64,000 bases of DNA, from positions 60,285-124,284 of the forward strand of contig DATLUO010000135.1 of NCBI GenBank assembly GCA_035533075.1, given 5' to 3'. This document shows positions 34,298 to 45,067 of the stretch, piece after piece. The translations under genes were made by a program, and so were the position numbers. This DNA is from Pirellulales bacterium. GTDB lineage: Bacteria; Planctomycetota; Planctomycetia; Pirellulales; JAICIG01. How positions within the stretch are numbered: the first letter of the stretch is position 1; every line of letters starts with the position of its first letter. The notes below the pieces were generated by a model that saw only the letters and a program-made list of their open reading frames with translations, searched no databases and was not told where the DNA came from.

Positions 34298-36784
34298 ATG
34301 AAAAAAGCATCACGAACGCTGGTCGGCTGCCTGGCACTGATCTCGATGATCGAATTCGCGTCGCCAGCCGCGGGGCAGGAGGCAATCGTCCAAGTCGATG
34401 CGGCGCAAGTGCTCGGACCCGTCAGCCGCTATCTGACCGGGGCGTGCATCGAGGACGTCAACCACGAAATCTATGGCGGCATCTATAGCCAGATGGTGTT
34501 TGGCGAGAGTTTTCAAGAGCCGTCGCCCGAAAGCCCCGTGCGCGGCTTCAAGGTTTTTGATGGCGATTGGCGGCTCAGCGACGGCGAGGTGCTGGCCCCC
34601 GCCGGCGCCGGCCCCAAGCTGGTGAGCGCGGCTGCGCCGTTCCGCGACGGTGCGGCCGGCGTGCAAGTCTATTTGGCCGATCGCACGCCGGGCAACGCGG
34701 GCCTGATCGTGCGGCTCGGCAAGCCGGGCATTGGAGCCGATAACTTCGACGGCTACGAAATCTCGCTCGACGCGCAAGCCAACCAGGTTCTCATCGGCCG
34801 CCATCGCCACGACTGGCAACTCTTGCGCGCTACGCCTTACGATGTGCCAGTCGGCAAGTGGATCGCCCTCGAAACGCGGCTTGCGGGCAATGCCATTGAA
34901 GTGCTCGTGGACGGCAAACGTGTCGTGCGCTACGAAGACCGCGAGCGGCCGCTGCTGGAGGGAACGGTCGCCCTGCGTCCCTGGCAGCGCCAGGCGCGCT
35001 ATCGCCATCTGTGGGTGAAAACCGGCGACCGGCTGCAAGAACTTCCCTTCGAGCCGCCGGCATCCGATCGAGGAGCGGTGAGCGGACAATGGCGGCCTGC
35101 GACGCGCGGAAATGCGAACGGCCGATTTGCACTGCTCACCGACCGGCCCTTTATCGGCCCGCAAAGCCAGCAAGTCGAGTTCGTGTCAGGCGACGGCGAA
35201 GTCGGCATCGAAAACCGCGGCCTGAACCGTCAGGGAATGTGCATTCACGAGCAGAAACCCTATCAAGGCTATGTTTGGGCACGTGCAGAGAAGCCGAGCG
35301 AACTTTGGCTGACGATGGAAGACGCCGACGGCGCCCAACGTATTGCGCAGACACGTGTGCAGGCGACCGGTGGCGGCGAGTGGCAACGGCTCGACTTCGA
35401 ACTCACGCCCGATGCCGCGATCGAACGCGGACGCCTCGCCATTTCGTTGCGCCGTCCTGGCAAAATCGTGCTTGGCCACGTCTTTTTGCAGCCGGGTGAG
35501 TGGGGGCGGTTTGCGGGATTGCCCGACCGGCGAGACGTCGTGGAAGGGCTGATCGAGCAGAAGCTGACCGTGCTGCGCTACGGCGGCTCGATGATCAATC
35601 ACCCGGAATACCGTTGGAAGAAGATGATCGGCGCGCGCGATCGCCGGCCTCCGCACCAGGGCACGTGGTATCGCTATTCGACCAACGGCTGGGGCATTTT
35701 CGATTTTCTCGACCTTTGCGAGGCGGCCGGCTTTCTGGCCGTTCCCGCGCTCAACATGGGCGAGTCGCCGCAAGACATGGCCGATTTCGTAGAATACGTG
35801 AACGGCCCGGCCGACAGCCCCTGGGGAAAGCGGCGGACCGAAGACGGCCATCCACAACCATACGGCCTACGGTATGTTGAGCTGGGCAACGAGGAACGGA
35901 TCGACGACGCCTACTTCGACCGTTTCCGTCCGATGGCCCAAGCGATCTGGGCCAAAGATCCGCACATCATCATCGTGGTCGGTGACTTCGTCTACGACCA
36001 CGTCATCAACGACGCGGAGCACATCACCGGCGCCGCGTCGGGCATCACCAACCTGAGCGGCCATCGCAAGCTGCTCGATCTTGCCAAGCAGGCGGGCCGC
36101 GAGATCGACTTCGACGTCCACATCGGCACCGACGGACCGCAACCCTCGGGCTCATTGCGAGCGCTGCCGAGCTACGTCGCGGCGTTGGAAAAGCTAGCGC
36201 GGGGCGCAACGCACAAGGTGGTGGTGTTTGAGTTCAACGCGGGCAATCATGCTTTCCGCCGGGCGTTGGGCAACGCCGGCGCGATCAACCTCATCGAGCG
36301 TCTGGCGGGTAGGGTAACGATTGCCGCGTCGGCCAATTGCCTGCAGGTCGACGGCCAGAACGACAACGGCTGGAACCAGGGCCTGTTGTTCATGAATCCC
36401 TGCCGCGTCTGGCCCCAGCCGCCTTACTTCGTGACGCAAATGGTGGCCAGAAACTATCAGCCGCTGGCCGCGACGGCGAAGGTCGATGGCGCCGCGATGC
36501 TCGACGTGAGTGCCAAACGGAGCGACGACGGAAAGACGCTCGTCTTGCAGGTGGTCAACACGCACGACAAGCCGATCGCCGCGCAGCTCGACATTGCCGG
36601 CTTCGTTGCCCGGCAGCCGACGGCGCGCGTCGAGGAGCTGGCGGCGGCCTTGGATGCGGTCAACACCGCCGCCGCTCCCAACAGCATTCGTCCGAGCAGC
36701 AAAGACTGGCAACACGAGCTTGCTGCGGGGAAATCGCGATATACGTTCCCTGCCATGTCGTTTACAGTGTTGCAGTTCAAATAA
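34298..36784 (+). CDS. Secreted alpha-L-arabinofuranosidase-like glycoside hydrolase (GH51 type)
   Basis: An 828-residue secreted enzyme with a signal peptide (LVGCLALISMIEFASPAAGQ) and an N-terminal sandwich (IEDVNHEIYGGIYSQMVFGE near residue 50). An inserted LamG-like segment (residues about 75-250) and a carbohydrate-binding part follow, then a (beta/alpha)8 barrel from residue about 410. The acid/base Glu is probably in LRYVELGNEERID near residue 528 and the nucleophile Glu in HKVVVFEFNAGNH near residue 645. The C-terminal beta domain ends FPAMSFTVLQF. It would remove arabinose side chains from plant or algal polysaccharides. It starts 7 bases after the aminotransferase stop. Confidence 0.85.
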   Translation: MKKASRTLVGCLALISMIEFASPAAGQEAIVQVDAAQVLGPVSRYLTGACIEDVNHEIYGGIYSQMVFGESFQEPSPESPVRGFKVFDGDWRLSDGEVLAPAGAGPKLVSAAAPFRDGAAGVQVYLADRTPGNAGLIVRLGKPGIGADNFDGYEISLDAQANQVLIGRHRHDWQLLRATPYDVPVGKWIALETRLAGNAIEVLVDGKRVVRYEDRERPLLEGTVALRPWQRQARYRHLWVKTGDRLQELPFEPPASDRGAVSGQWRPATRGNANGRFALLTDRPFIGPQSQQVEFVSGDGEVGIENRGLNRQGMCIHEQKPYQGYVWARAEKPSELWLTMEDADGAQRIAQTRVQATGGGEWQRLDFELTPDAAIERGRLAISLRRPGKIVLGHVFLQPGEWGRFAGLPDRRDVVEGLIEQKLTVLRYGGSMINHPEYRWKKMIGARDRRPPHQGTWYRYSTNGWGIFDFLDLCEAAGFLAVPALNMGESPQDMADFVEYVNGPADSPWGKRRTEDGHPQPYGLRYVELGNEERIDDAYFDRFRPMAQAIWAKDPHIIIVVGDFVYDHVINDAEHITGAASGITNLSGHRKLLDLAKQAGREIDFDVHIGTDGPQPSGSLRALPSYVAALEKLARGATHKVVVFEFNAGNHAFRRALGNAGAINLIERLAGRVTIAASANCLQVDGQNDNGWNQGLLFMNPCRVWPQPPYFVTQMVARNYQPLAATAKVDGAAMLDVSAKRSDDGKTLVLQVVNTHDKPIAAQLDIAGFVARQPTARVEELAAALDAVNTAAAPNSIRPSSKDWQHELAAGKSRYTFPAMSFTVLQFK

Positions 36785-36830
36785 CTTGGCGTCCCTCTGC
36801 ATGCGGCATAGCTCGTTGCGGGCTTTGAAT

Positions 36831-37061
36831 ATGAGTATCAGTTCGGTGAAGCAGCGAGCGACGTGGCGATGGTCGCCACAAGCATGGTTGATCCTGGCTT
36901 GGTCGCTGTTAGCGTTTGTTGCAGCCGTCGCATTGGCAACCGTCTGGTTGCCCAACGCTCATCCGATCGACTGGCTGGCTGGAATCGCATTTGACGAGGA
37001 AACGATTTACAGTCCCGGCTATTCCACGTGGCGATGGTGCCAAGTCCGCCGCGTCGATTGA
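36831..37061 (+). CDS. Small single-pass membrane protein, possibly truncated
   Basis: A 76-residue frame from the ATG at 36831: one clear transmembrane helix (LAWSLLAFVAAVALATVWLP), then a short exposed tail with FDEETIYSPGYSTWRW. The tail recalls the start of small planctomycete lipoprotein-like proteins with an OmlA-type domain, which would normally continue; here a stop follows within 10 residues. Probably a truncated relic or a genuine small protein. There is no strong ribosome-binding site. The remaining intergenic DNA (37062-37167) shows nothing else. Confidence 0.4.
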   Translation: MSISSVKQRATWRWSPQAWLILAWSLLAFVAAVALATVWLPNAHPIDWLAGIAFDEETIYSPGYSTWRWCQVRRVD

Positions 37062-37167
37062 GACTGATCGAATTCAAGGGAGACAGGGAGTCAGCTTGAA
37101 TCAGCTCTGCCGCACGAAACTCGCCGTTCAGTTGAATGAAGCGGTCCGACAACCGGCCGGCTGAAGT

Positions 37168-38067
37168 TCATTTCTTTGCCAAGAACCCTTGTTCCCCCAG
37201 CCAGAACGCGCAGTCGCGGGTCCAGGGGTGCAGCTTGGCGGGATCGTATTCTTTCACGCCCAGGCCGATGCCGTGCGGGCCGTTCTGGTAGAGGTGCAGG
37301 GCAAACGGCACTTTGGCCTGCCGCAGCGCTTCGGCGAAGACCAGCGCGTTCTCGACCTTCACGCCCGCATCGGCCACCGTCTGCCAGACGAAACAGGGCG
37401 GTGTGTCGGCCCGCACGTTCAACGCCGGTGCGAAAGCGCGAATTTGCTCCGGCGATGGATCCTTGCCCAAAAACTGCTCCTGCCGCTTGGCATCACTGCG
37501 GTCCATCAGAATGAAGGCGTAACAAAGAATGCACGCGTCGGGCCGCGAACCGGCCTGTTCGATCGGGTCGTCGGAATCGGAGCGGCCCGCGTCGAAACGC
37601 GTGGAAAGCGTGGCCGACAGATGGCCGCCCGCCGAGGAACCCATGATGCCGATGCGCTTCGGATCGAGCTGCCACGGAGCGGCGTTGGCCCGCACCGTGC
37701 GAATGGCGCGCGCGGCGTCTTGCAAGCTGTCGGGCACGTGATAGCCGCCGGAGACGAGCCGGTATTTGAGCACGAAAGCGGCGATGCCCAGATCGTTGAG
37801 CCACCGCGCGTAGGCTTCGCCCTCGTGCGGCGCCAGCATGCGATAGCCGCCGCCCGGACAGACCACAATCGCCGCGCCGGTCGCTTTGTCGCTGGCAGGC
37901 CAATAAGCCGTGAGCGTGGGCGCATCCTTTGCGTCGTTGCCCAGTGCTCCGGGTGTTTTGCCGTCGGGCCACAGCGTCAGTTTGTCGGGCCGCTCGGCCG
38001 CAGACAGGTTGCAGCATGGCATCGAGCACAAGACGATTACGAGAGCAAGCGGAAAACGTCGGGGCAT
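37168..38067 (-). CDS. Secreted alpha/beta hydrolase (BD-FAE-like esterase)
   Basis: About 299 residues from the ATG at 38065-38067, with a signal peptide (FPLALVIVLCSMPCCNLSAA). Features are the oxyanion strand AAIVVCPGGGYRMLAPHEGE near residue 73 and the nucleophile elbow IGIMGSSAGGHLSATL, a G-x-S-x-G motif, near residue 148. The later Asp is probably in WQTVADAGVKVENAL, and the catalytic His is in LYQNGPHGIGLGV. Relatives are acetyl or feruloyl esterases that deacylate plant polysaccharides. This fits the arabinofuranosidase convergent with it. A start at 38088 would place seven residues before the signal peptide. Confidence 0.86.
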   Translation of the reverse strand: MPRRFPLALVIVLCSMPCCNLSAAERPDKLTLWPDGKTPGALGNDAKDAPTLTAYWPASDKATGAAIVVCPGGGYRMLAPHEGEAYARWLNDLGIAAFVLKYRLVSGGYHVPDSLQDAARAIRTVRANAAPWQLDPKRIGIMGSSAGGHLSATLSTRFDAGRSDSDDPIEQAGSRPDACILCYAFILMDRSDAKRQEQFLGKDPSPEQIRAFAPALNVRADTPPCFVWQTVADAGVKVENALVFAEALRQAKVPFALHLYQNGPHGIGLGVKEYDPAKLHPWTRDCAFWLGEQGFLAKK

Positions 38068-38104
38068 TGAATTGTCTCCTCGGATCAAACAAGGTACGTT
38101 GATC

Positions 38105-38172
38105 GGAGGATGGCCTTCCTAGGCGGTCCAGTGCATAAACAACCACGAGACGGCCTAGGAAGGCCATCCTCC
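38105..38172. repeat. Dispersed hairpin with 20-bp perfect arms
   Basis: The arms GGAGGATGGCCTTCCTAGGC (38105-38124) and its exact complement (38153-38172) are separated by 28 bases. It lies between divergent genes and is not followed by a T-run on either side, so it is a MITE/REP-like element rather than a terminator. Confidence 0.9.
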
Positions 38173-38261
38173 AGATTTGTTGCCTGCCAGCGTAGTCGTC
38201 GTGCGCGGCCGCGGCAAGCAGCTACCTGACACCTCCGGCTTTTCAAAGGCAGTGCCCACTC

Positions 38262-40303
<2,042 letters not shown>

Positions 40304-40307
<4 letters not shown>

Positions 40308-40343
40308 GGTGGGACAAGCGAGCTTGCGAGCGCCGGCCCACCG
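40304..40343. repeat. REP-like element (forward arm)
   Basis: TAGGGTGGGACAAGCGAGCT followed by TGCGAGCGCCGGCCCACCG. Its TAG is the stop codon of the YyaL-family gene. Confidence 0.88.
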
Positions 40344-40531
40344 TAAGGGACGTCGTGCAATGCGGACCATCGCTCGCAAACTCGGTCTCCGCGCCCCGCG
40401 GATTACTGCGGTCCGGTCTGCGCTCGCATCCGCGAAATCGCGGAACGTAACCGCCGGCCGTTAACGCAAGTCAAACGAGATCGCATATCGTCATCCAGAG
40501 GTTTGTCAGAGCAAGAGCCCACTACCCCGGC

Positions 40532-41899
40532 TTACCCATATAGCGGCCCGATGACTTCGCCCGCGTTCATGCGATGCGGGCGGCCGAGACGGTCGATGAT
40601 CTGGCTGCCGGGGTCGATGCCCAAGGCGCTATAGACCGTCGCGCCCAGGTCGGCCGGATACCAGCCGCGCGTGGCGGGCCAGGCCGCTTGTGCGTCGCTG
40701 GCGCCGATCGCCTGCCCGCCGCGCACGCCGGCGCCGGCGAAGACCGCGCTGAACACGCCCGACCAATGATCGCGGCCCGCCGTGGCGTTGATCTGCGGCG
40801 TGCGGCCAAACTCGCCCACCACCACGACCAGCGTTTCGTCGAACAAGCCGCGGGCCGCCAGGTCGTCGAACAGCGCGGAGAGGCCCTGGTCGAGCGGCGG
40901 CAACAAGCGGTCTTTGAGCTGCTGGAAGTTTTGCCCGTGCGTGTCCCAGTTGTTCATCGATCCCATGTTGGCCTGCACGACCGGCATGCCGGCCTCGACC
41001 AGTCGGCGGGCCAGCAACAGCGATTGGCCGAACTGGTGCCGGCCGTAACGGTCGCGCGCTTCGGCCGGTTCGCTTGCCAGGTCGAAGGCCGCGCGGAACC
41101 GGGCGTTCTCGGTCAACAGCGTATAGGCGTTTTGCATGCGGGCCGAAAGATCGCCGGCGGCCGCCGCTTCGGAAAGGCCGCGGCGCTCGCGGTCGAGATC
41201 GGCCAACAGTCCGCGGCGATGGTTGAGCCGCTCGACGCTGAGGCCGGGCAGTAGGTCGAGCTCCGTCAGGCGGAAGTCGGCGGCGTTCGGGTCGCGGGTG
41301 AGCTGCCAGGGATCGAAGCCGCTGCCCATGAAGCCGCCGTTTTGCCCGGAGAAGCCGTAACCGTTGTGCAAATACGTGGGCAGCATGACGCCGGAGGGCA
41401 GCCCGTCGCCGCGCGGCCGCAGGTATTGCACGCACGAGGCATAGCAGGGCCAATCGTTGCGGCTGGCCATGTGCGTGGCGCCGGCCGGCAGGGCGTTGAC
41501 GCCGGTGAGCACAAAATGCGTGGCCTGCTCGTGGCCGGGCAAGTCGTGCGTCATGCTGCGGACGATGGCATACTTGTCAGCCATCTTCGCCAGCCGCGGC
41601 AGATGGGGTGTGATCTGCACGCCCGGCATGTTGGTGTCGGCCGGCTTGAACTCGCCGCGCACCTCGACCGGCGCATCGGGCTTGAGGTCCCAGATGTCCT
41701 GATGGGCCGGGGCGCCCGTGCAAAAGACGAGGATGACCGATTTCGCTCTGCCGAAGTTCGGCCCGCGCTCGTCGGCCACGGCGGTTCGGCCAAGCACCTG
41801 GCTGAAGTTCAGCCCCAGCAGGCCGGAGAATCCAACCTGCAAAATCTCGCGGCGGCTGAGTCCCAGGCGATGGTGATGCAATCGAGCGGCAGGGGTCAT
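40532..41899 (-). CDS. DUF1501 (sulfatase-like) protein with Tat signal
   Basis: About 455 residues from the ATG at 41897-41899. The N-terminus LGLSRREILQVGFSGLLGLN is a twin-arginine signal with S-R-R-E. The DUF1501 domain shows SVILVFCTGAPAHQDIWDLK near residue 55, DKYAIVRSMTHDLPGHEQA near residue 105, NNWDTHGQNFQQLKDRLLPP near residue 315, and VVVVGEFGRTPQINATAGRD then HW near residue 360, with the alkaline phosphatase/sulfatase-type metal-site layout. DUF1501 proteins are exported and very numerous in planctomycetes, often beside a DUF1549/1553 cytochrome-like gene; none is adjacent here. Substrate unknown. Confidence 0.9.
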   Translation of the reverse strand: MTPAARLHHHRLGLSRREILQVGFSGLLGLNFSQVLGRTAVADERGPNFGRAKSVILVFCTGAPAHQDIWDLKPDAPVEVRGEFKPADTNMPGVQITPHLPRLAKMADKYAIVRSMTHDLPGHEQATHFVLTGVNALPAGATHMASRNDWPCYASCVQYLRPRGDGLPSGVMLPTYLHNGYGFSGQNGGFMGSGFDPWQLTRDPNAADFRLTELDLLPGLSVERLNHRRGLLADLDRERRGLSEAAAAGDLSARMQNAYTLLTENARFRAAFDLASEPAEARDRYGRHQFGQSLLLARRLVEAGMPVVQANMGSMNNWDTHGQNFQQLKDRLLPPLDQGLSALFDDLAARGLFDETLVVVVGEFGRTPQINATAGRDHWSGVFSAVFAGAGVRGGQAIGASDAQAAWPATRGWYPADLGATVYSALGIDPGSQIIDRLGRPHRMNAGEVIGPLYG

Positions 41900-42078
41900 G
41901 CGGGCAGGGTTTTTGGTTAGGTGGGTAGGCGGGCGGAACACGTTCGGCGGGAGATAGTAGTATCGCCGGAGTTGGCGATTGCGGCAAGCGCGGTCGGGAT
42001 ACGGCGCTCTCGATGATCCCCCCTCGACGCGGCCGAAATGGGCAACCTGAAAACGACCCCGGAAAACACGGTAAAAAA

Positions 42079-42178
42079 TGGCGGAAGTGCATGGGAATCG
42101 AACCCACCTGTCGCGCGGTTGGCGCGCGACACAGCGATTTTGAAGACCGTGGCCACCACCAGGTGTGCAGGCACTTCC
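42079..42178 (-). tRNA. selC: tRNA-Sec (anticodon UCA)
   Basis: A 100-nt minus-strand tRNA including encoded CCA. The acceptor is GGAAGTGC paired with GCACTTCC plus G and CCA, giving the long 8-bp acceptor typical of bacterial tRNA-Sec. The anticodon loop is CTTCAAA with anticodon TCA (complement of 42141-42143). The long variable arm is GTCGCGCGCCAACCGCGCGAC, with a 9-bp stem, and the T arm is GTGGGTTCGATTCCCAT. These features together are diagnostic. No selA, selB, selD or obvious in-frame TGA selenoprotein gene is in the window. Confidence 0.95.
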
Positions 42179-42264
42179 TTATCAGGGTCGCAAAGGCTCC
42201 CTGATTGCGTAATCATACCATGAACATGGAACCGGGGTTCGTGGTCCGAGCAAATGCGGATGTG

Positions 42265-42494
42265 ATGATACAAAACTCGCAAAACATGGCGACAGTTGGG
42301 CGCTCATCCTCGACCAGCCCGTGCTCGACCAGCTCAACATCGATCCACAGACGCCCTTGGAAGTCAGCACGGATGGCCAGGTGCTGGTGGTTGTTCCGGC
42401 GACAACCAGCGACGAACACCACGAAAGGCTGAAAGCGGTGGTTGAAATGATCGATCGCCAGCACACCAAGGCGCTCAAGAGACTGGCTGAGTGA
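42265..42494 (+). pseudogene. AbrB/MazE-type antitoxin, one-base frameshift at codon 4
   Basis: The ATG at 42265 reads MIQ and would continue KLAKHGDSWALILDQPVLDQ if one A were restored in the AAAA run at 42272-42275. As it stands, the ATG frame diverges, while the shifted frame is open to the TGA at 42492-42494 (LEVSTDGQVLVVVPAT ... ALKRLAE). K-H-G-[DN]-S-x-A-[LV] is the signature of the AbrB/SpoVT swapped-hairpin DNA-binding domain of MazE-type antitoxins. It lies just downstream of selC. The following 66 bases could be the start of a lost toxin gene. Confidence 0.72.
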
Positions 42495-42556
42495 CCTCGC
42501 CCAAATTTCTAACGACCGACGAAATCGCGGGAGCGTTACGACAATACGCCACCTAA
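42491..42556 (+). pseudogene. Possible 5' stub of the partner toxin gene
   Basis: A GTG overlapping the antitoxin stop (GTGA) opens a 21-codon frame, VTSPKFLTTDEIAGALRQYA, ending in TAA. The overlap and the x-P-x-F-L-x-x-D-E start resemble Fic/Doc-type death-on-curing toxins that pair with AbrB-type antitoxins. Only the beginning would be present; the rest has been lost next to the response regulator gene. Confidence 0.35.
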
Positions 42557-42993
42557 CCGAGCAGCTTCTCGACGCTTTCCAGCAGCCGGTCCATGGGAAA
42601 CGGCTTGCGGAGATAATCCTTCACGCCCAGCATCTCGGCGTAAGCCTTGTGGCGGCTCCCTTCGTTGGCGGTGATCATGATGGCCGGCAGGCTGGGCTTG
42701 GTGCGCAACAACTTCTCCAGCACCAAAAAGCCGCTCCGTTTGGGCATCATCATGTCGAGAATCAGCAAATCGGGGTTCTCGCGCTCCGCCATGGCCAGCC
42801 CCTGGTTGCCGTCGCGGGCAATCAGAATCGTGTAGCCCCGCGATTCCAGCGTCAGCCGCATCGACTCGATGATCTCGTAATCGTCATCGACCAGCAAAAT
42901 GCGCTTGCCAGCGGCCCGTTCGTCGTCCTGGCTTTCGGTCGCTTCGGGCTTTTCTCGCTTGGTTGTCTTCTCGGCCATGAGTTCGTCTCGCAT
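42553..42993 (-). CDS. Single-domain response regulator
   Basis: A 146-residue protein. A charged 29-residue N-terminal extension (AEKTTKREKPEATESQDDER) precedes one receiver domain: acidic pair in ILLVDDDYEIIES, phospho-acceptor Asp in LLILDMMMPKRSG near residue 80, Thr in AIMITANEG near residue 108, and Lys in DYLRKPFPMD near residue 130. There is no output domain, so it acts through protein contacts, in a phosphorelay or chemotaxis-like role. The ATG at 42993 is used; one at 42978 is also possible. No histidine kinase gene is nearby. Confidence 0.88.
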   Translation of the reverse strand: MRDELMAEKTTKREKPEATESQDDERAAGKRILLVDDDYEIIESMRLTLESRGYTILIARDGNQGLAMAERENPDLLILDMMMPKRSGFLVLEKLLRTKPSLPAIMITANEGSRHKAYAEMLGVKDYLRKPFPMDRLLESVEKLLG

Positions 42994-43272
42994 CGTTGGC
43001 ACAGGGTGGACCGCTGTAAGTATCAGAAGTAGCGGATGGCTGGCGGCAATGCAAGCGGTCAGCGTGTAACACGATTTCAATCCGGGCCACTTGCGGCAGC
43101 CCACAGGGGCGGATACGATGTTGGTCAATTCGCCCCTGTCCGAACGGACTGGCGGTTTGTCTCGCGTCGGTCGGGCAAGTTGGCGAGGAAGCAAGCAGCG
43201 CTGCTGTGCGGCGACGGGTCTGCCGGTGCGGACAACCGATCGGCCCGCCGCGCGGCGGAAAGAGGAAAGGCG

Positions 43273-44156
43273 ATGCCTCCCTTCGATCCTTATCACAAGT
43301 GGCTCGGCATTCCGGCCTGGGAACAGCCTCCGAACCACTATCGCTTTCTCGGTCTGACGAACTTTGAATCGGATCCCGATGCGATTGAGTCGGCGGCCGA
43401 TCAGCGGATGGCGCACGTCCGCACGTTTCAGTCGGGGGTTCATTCCCCCGAACGCAGCGGCTGCTGAACGAATTGGCCGCGGCTAAGCTGTGCCTGCTCA
43501 ACGCCGCACGCAAATACGCTTATGACAGCGAGTTGATGGCCAAGCAGCGTTCGCCGCTGGTGGCGCCGCAAGCCAAGTGGCCGGTCGTAATCCCAAAGGC
43601 AGTCGATCCGGCGCCGATCGAAGTCGCGCCGCCGGCCAAGCGTCGCCGGCCCAAGATCGTGTTGCCCGACGTCGTGCCCACGCCGTCAGACGCGCACAAG
43701 ACATTGCTCTTCGCCGCCGGGATTGTGGGAATCTCGGTGGCTGGGTTTGTGTTCTACAAGACCCGCGATCACTCGTCGACCCAATTAGAATTAATGCCAG
43801 ACAAAGCGGCATCGGCAAATAAACCGGTCAAGGACGACGCCGAAAAGGCCCGCGCGATTTTCGAAGCGCGCGAAGCGGCGGACGACGATGGTTCCGCCCG
43901 CGCGATAAGCGTCAGCGAGGCCTCTAGCACAGCAACGGACGACATCTTTGCCGACGACGCGAAGTCGGCGCCGCCGCCGAAAACTTCCAGCGACGACCCC
44001 GCGGATTTTTTTGCCGATGGCGACCAACCACCTCCGGCCGCGATGGGTTCGACCGCCGATGACGCCGCCATCGACGACTTCTTCGCTCCTGACAGCGACG
44101 GTAAATCAACTGACAGCGACGGTGAATCAGCGACCGACGATTTTTTTAGTGAATGA
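43273..44156 (+). pseudogene. Planctomycete J-domain-like membrane protein, frameshifted
   Basis: The first frame starts at the ATG at 43273 (MPPFDPYHKWLGIPAWEQPP) and reaches VRTFQSGVHSP, then hits TGA at 43465-43467. The expected continuation RLLNELAAAKLCLLNAARKY is in the next frame and runs to 44156. Restoring one C in the CCCCC run at 43445-43449 would join them. FDPYHKWLGIP, ALGLT-type and AADQRMAHVRTFQ are hallmarks of a DnaJ-like N-terminal domain common in planctomycetes. After it come a Pro/Lys region, one transmembrane helix (LLFAAGIVGISVAGFVFY) and a low-complexity acidic Asp/Ser/Ala tail with DDFF repeats. Confidence 0.72.
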
Positions 44157-44320
44157 CGAATGATCCAACCACGGATAACGCGGATGGCCACGGACAGTGG
44201 AGCACCGAAGGTGCGTCATTCGATAGCCCAGGGTGCAGCGCAGCGGAACCCTGGGTTATCGGACAACCAAACCGCCGTAGCCCTGAAAGGGCGTTACTGC
44301 GCGGCGAACTACGCTCCGCA

Positions 44321-45047
44321 ATGAATGAACGAACAATGATTACGCGTATTCGACTAATCGCCATCGTTTGCATCGTCCTTTTCCTGGGCGCTCCGCTCTT
44401 CGCGGAGACAGTCACGGCCACCGGCACCATCGAATCCATCGACACCGACGCGCGCGCCATCACCGTTCGCCGCAAGACTGCCAAAGGCGAGAAAACGGCG
44501 AAGCTCACGGTGCCGCCGCAGGCGGAACTGCTCGTTGACGGCCAACCGCGCGACCTCGCGTCGCTGAAGTCCGGTCAAAGCGTCACCATCAGCCTCGACA
44601 CAACCACAAAGCAAATCACCGCGATCACAGTCGCCCCTGGCACGCCGTCCGGCGATTCGTCCGCGGCAGACGACGAGGCCGGCTTCGAGCCGATCTTCAA
44701 CGGCAAGGGATCTCGACGGCTGGGACGGCGACTCGAAAATCTGGGCTGTCAAGGACGGCGCGATCACGGGCCAAACGACGCCTGAAAACCTGGCCAGCCG
44801 CAACACCTGCATCATCTGGCGGCAGGGCAATGTCCATGATTTCGAGCTACGGCTCTCCTATCGCATCGTGGCGGGGAATTCGGGCGTCCAATATCGCAGC
44901 AGCGATCTGGGTGATCACGTCGTTAGGGGCTACCAGTGTGATAAGGAGGCGATGTCGGTCTTGGGCAAAGTCGCGCTCGGGGAGGCGGCGACTCTCGATG
45001 TTCGACGCGCCGGCGCGGAAAAAACGATTCAGATCAAATTCGATTGA
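44321..45047 (+). pseudogene. DUF1080 protein, frameshifted and internally deleted (module copy 1)
   Basis: The frame starts at 44321 with a signal peptide (RLIAIVCIVLFLGAPLFAET) and an N-terminal small domain (TATGTIESIDTDARAITVRR). It reaches the DUF1080 start FEPIFNGK. A +1 G in the GGG run at 44707-44709 breaks it. In the next frame DUF1080 continues (LDGWDGDSKIWAVKDGAITG ... NSGVQYRSSDLGDHVVRGYQ). After GYQCD about 100 residues of the domain are missing and an unrelated tail follows (GEAATLDVRRAGAEKTIQIK), to a TGA at 45045-45047. Compared with the intact DUF1080 protein at 17931, it is clearly non-functional. An Rpn-family gene follows 20 bases later. Confidence 0.75.
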
Positions 45048-45067
45048 GTGCGGATGCCAAGGATCCA

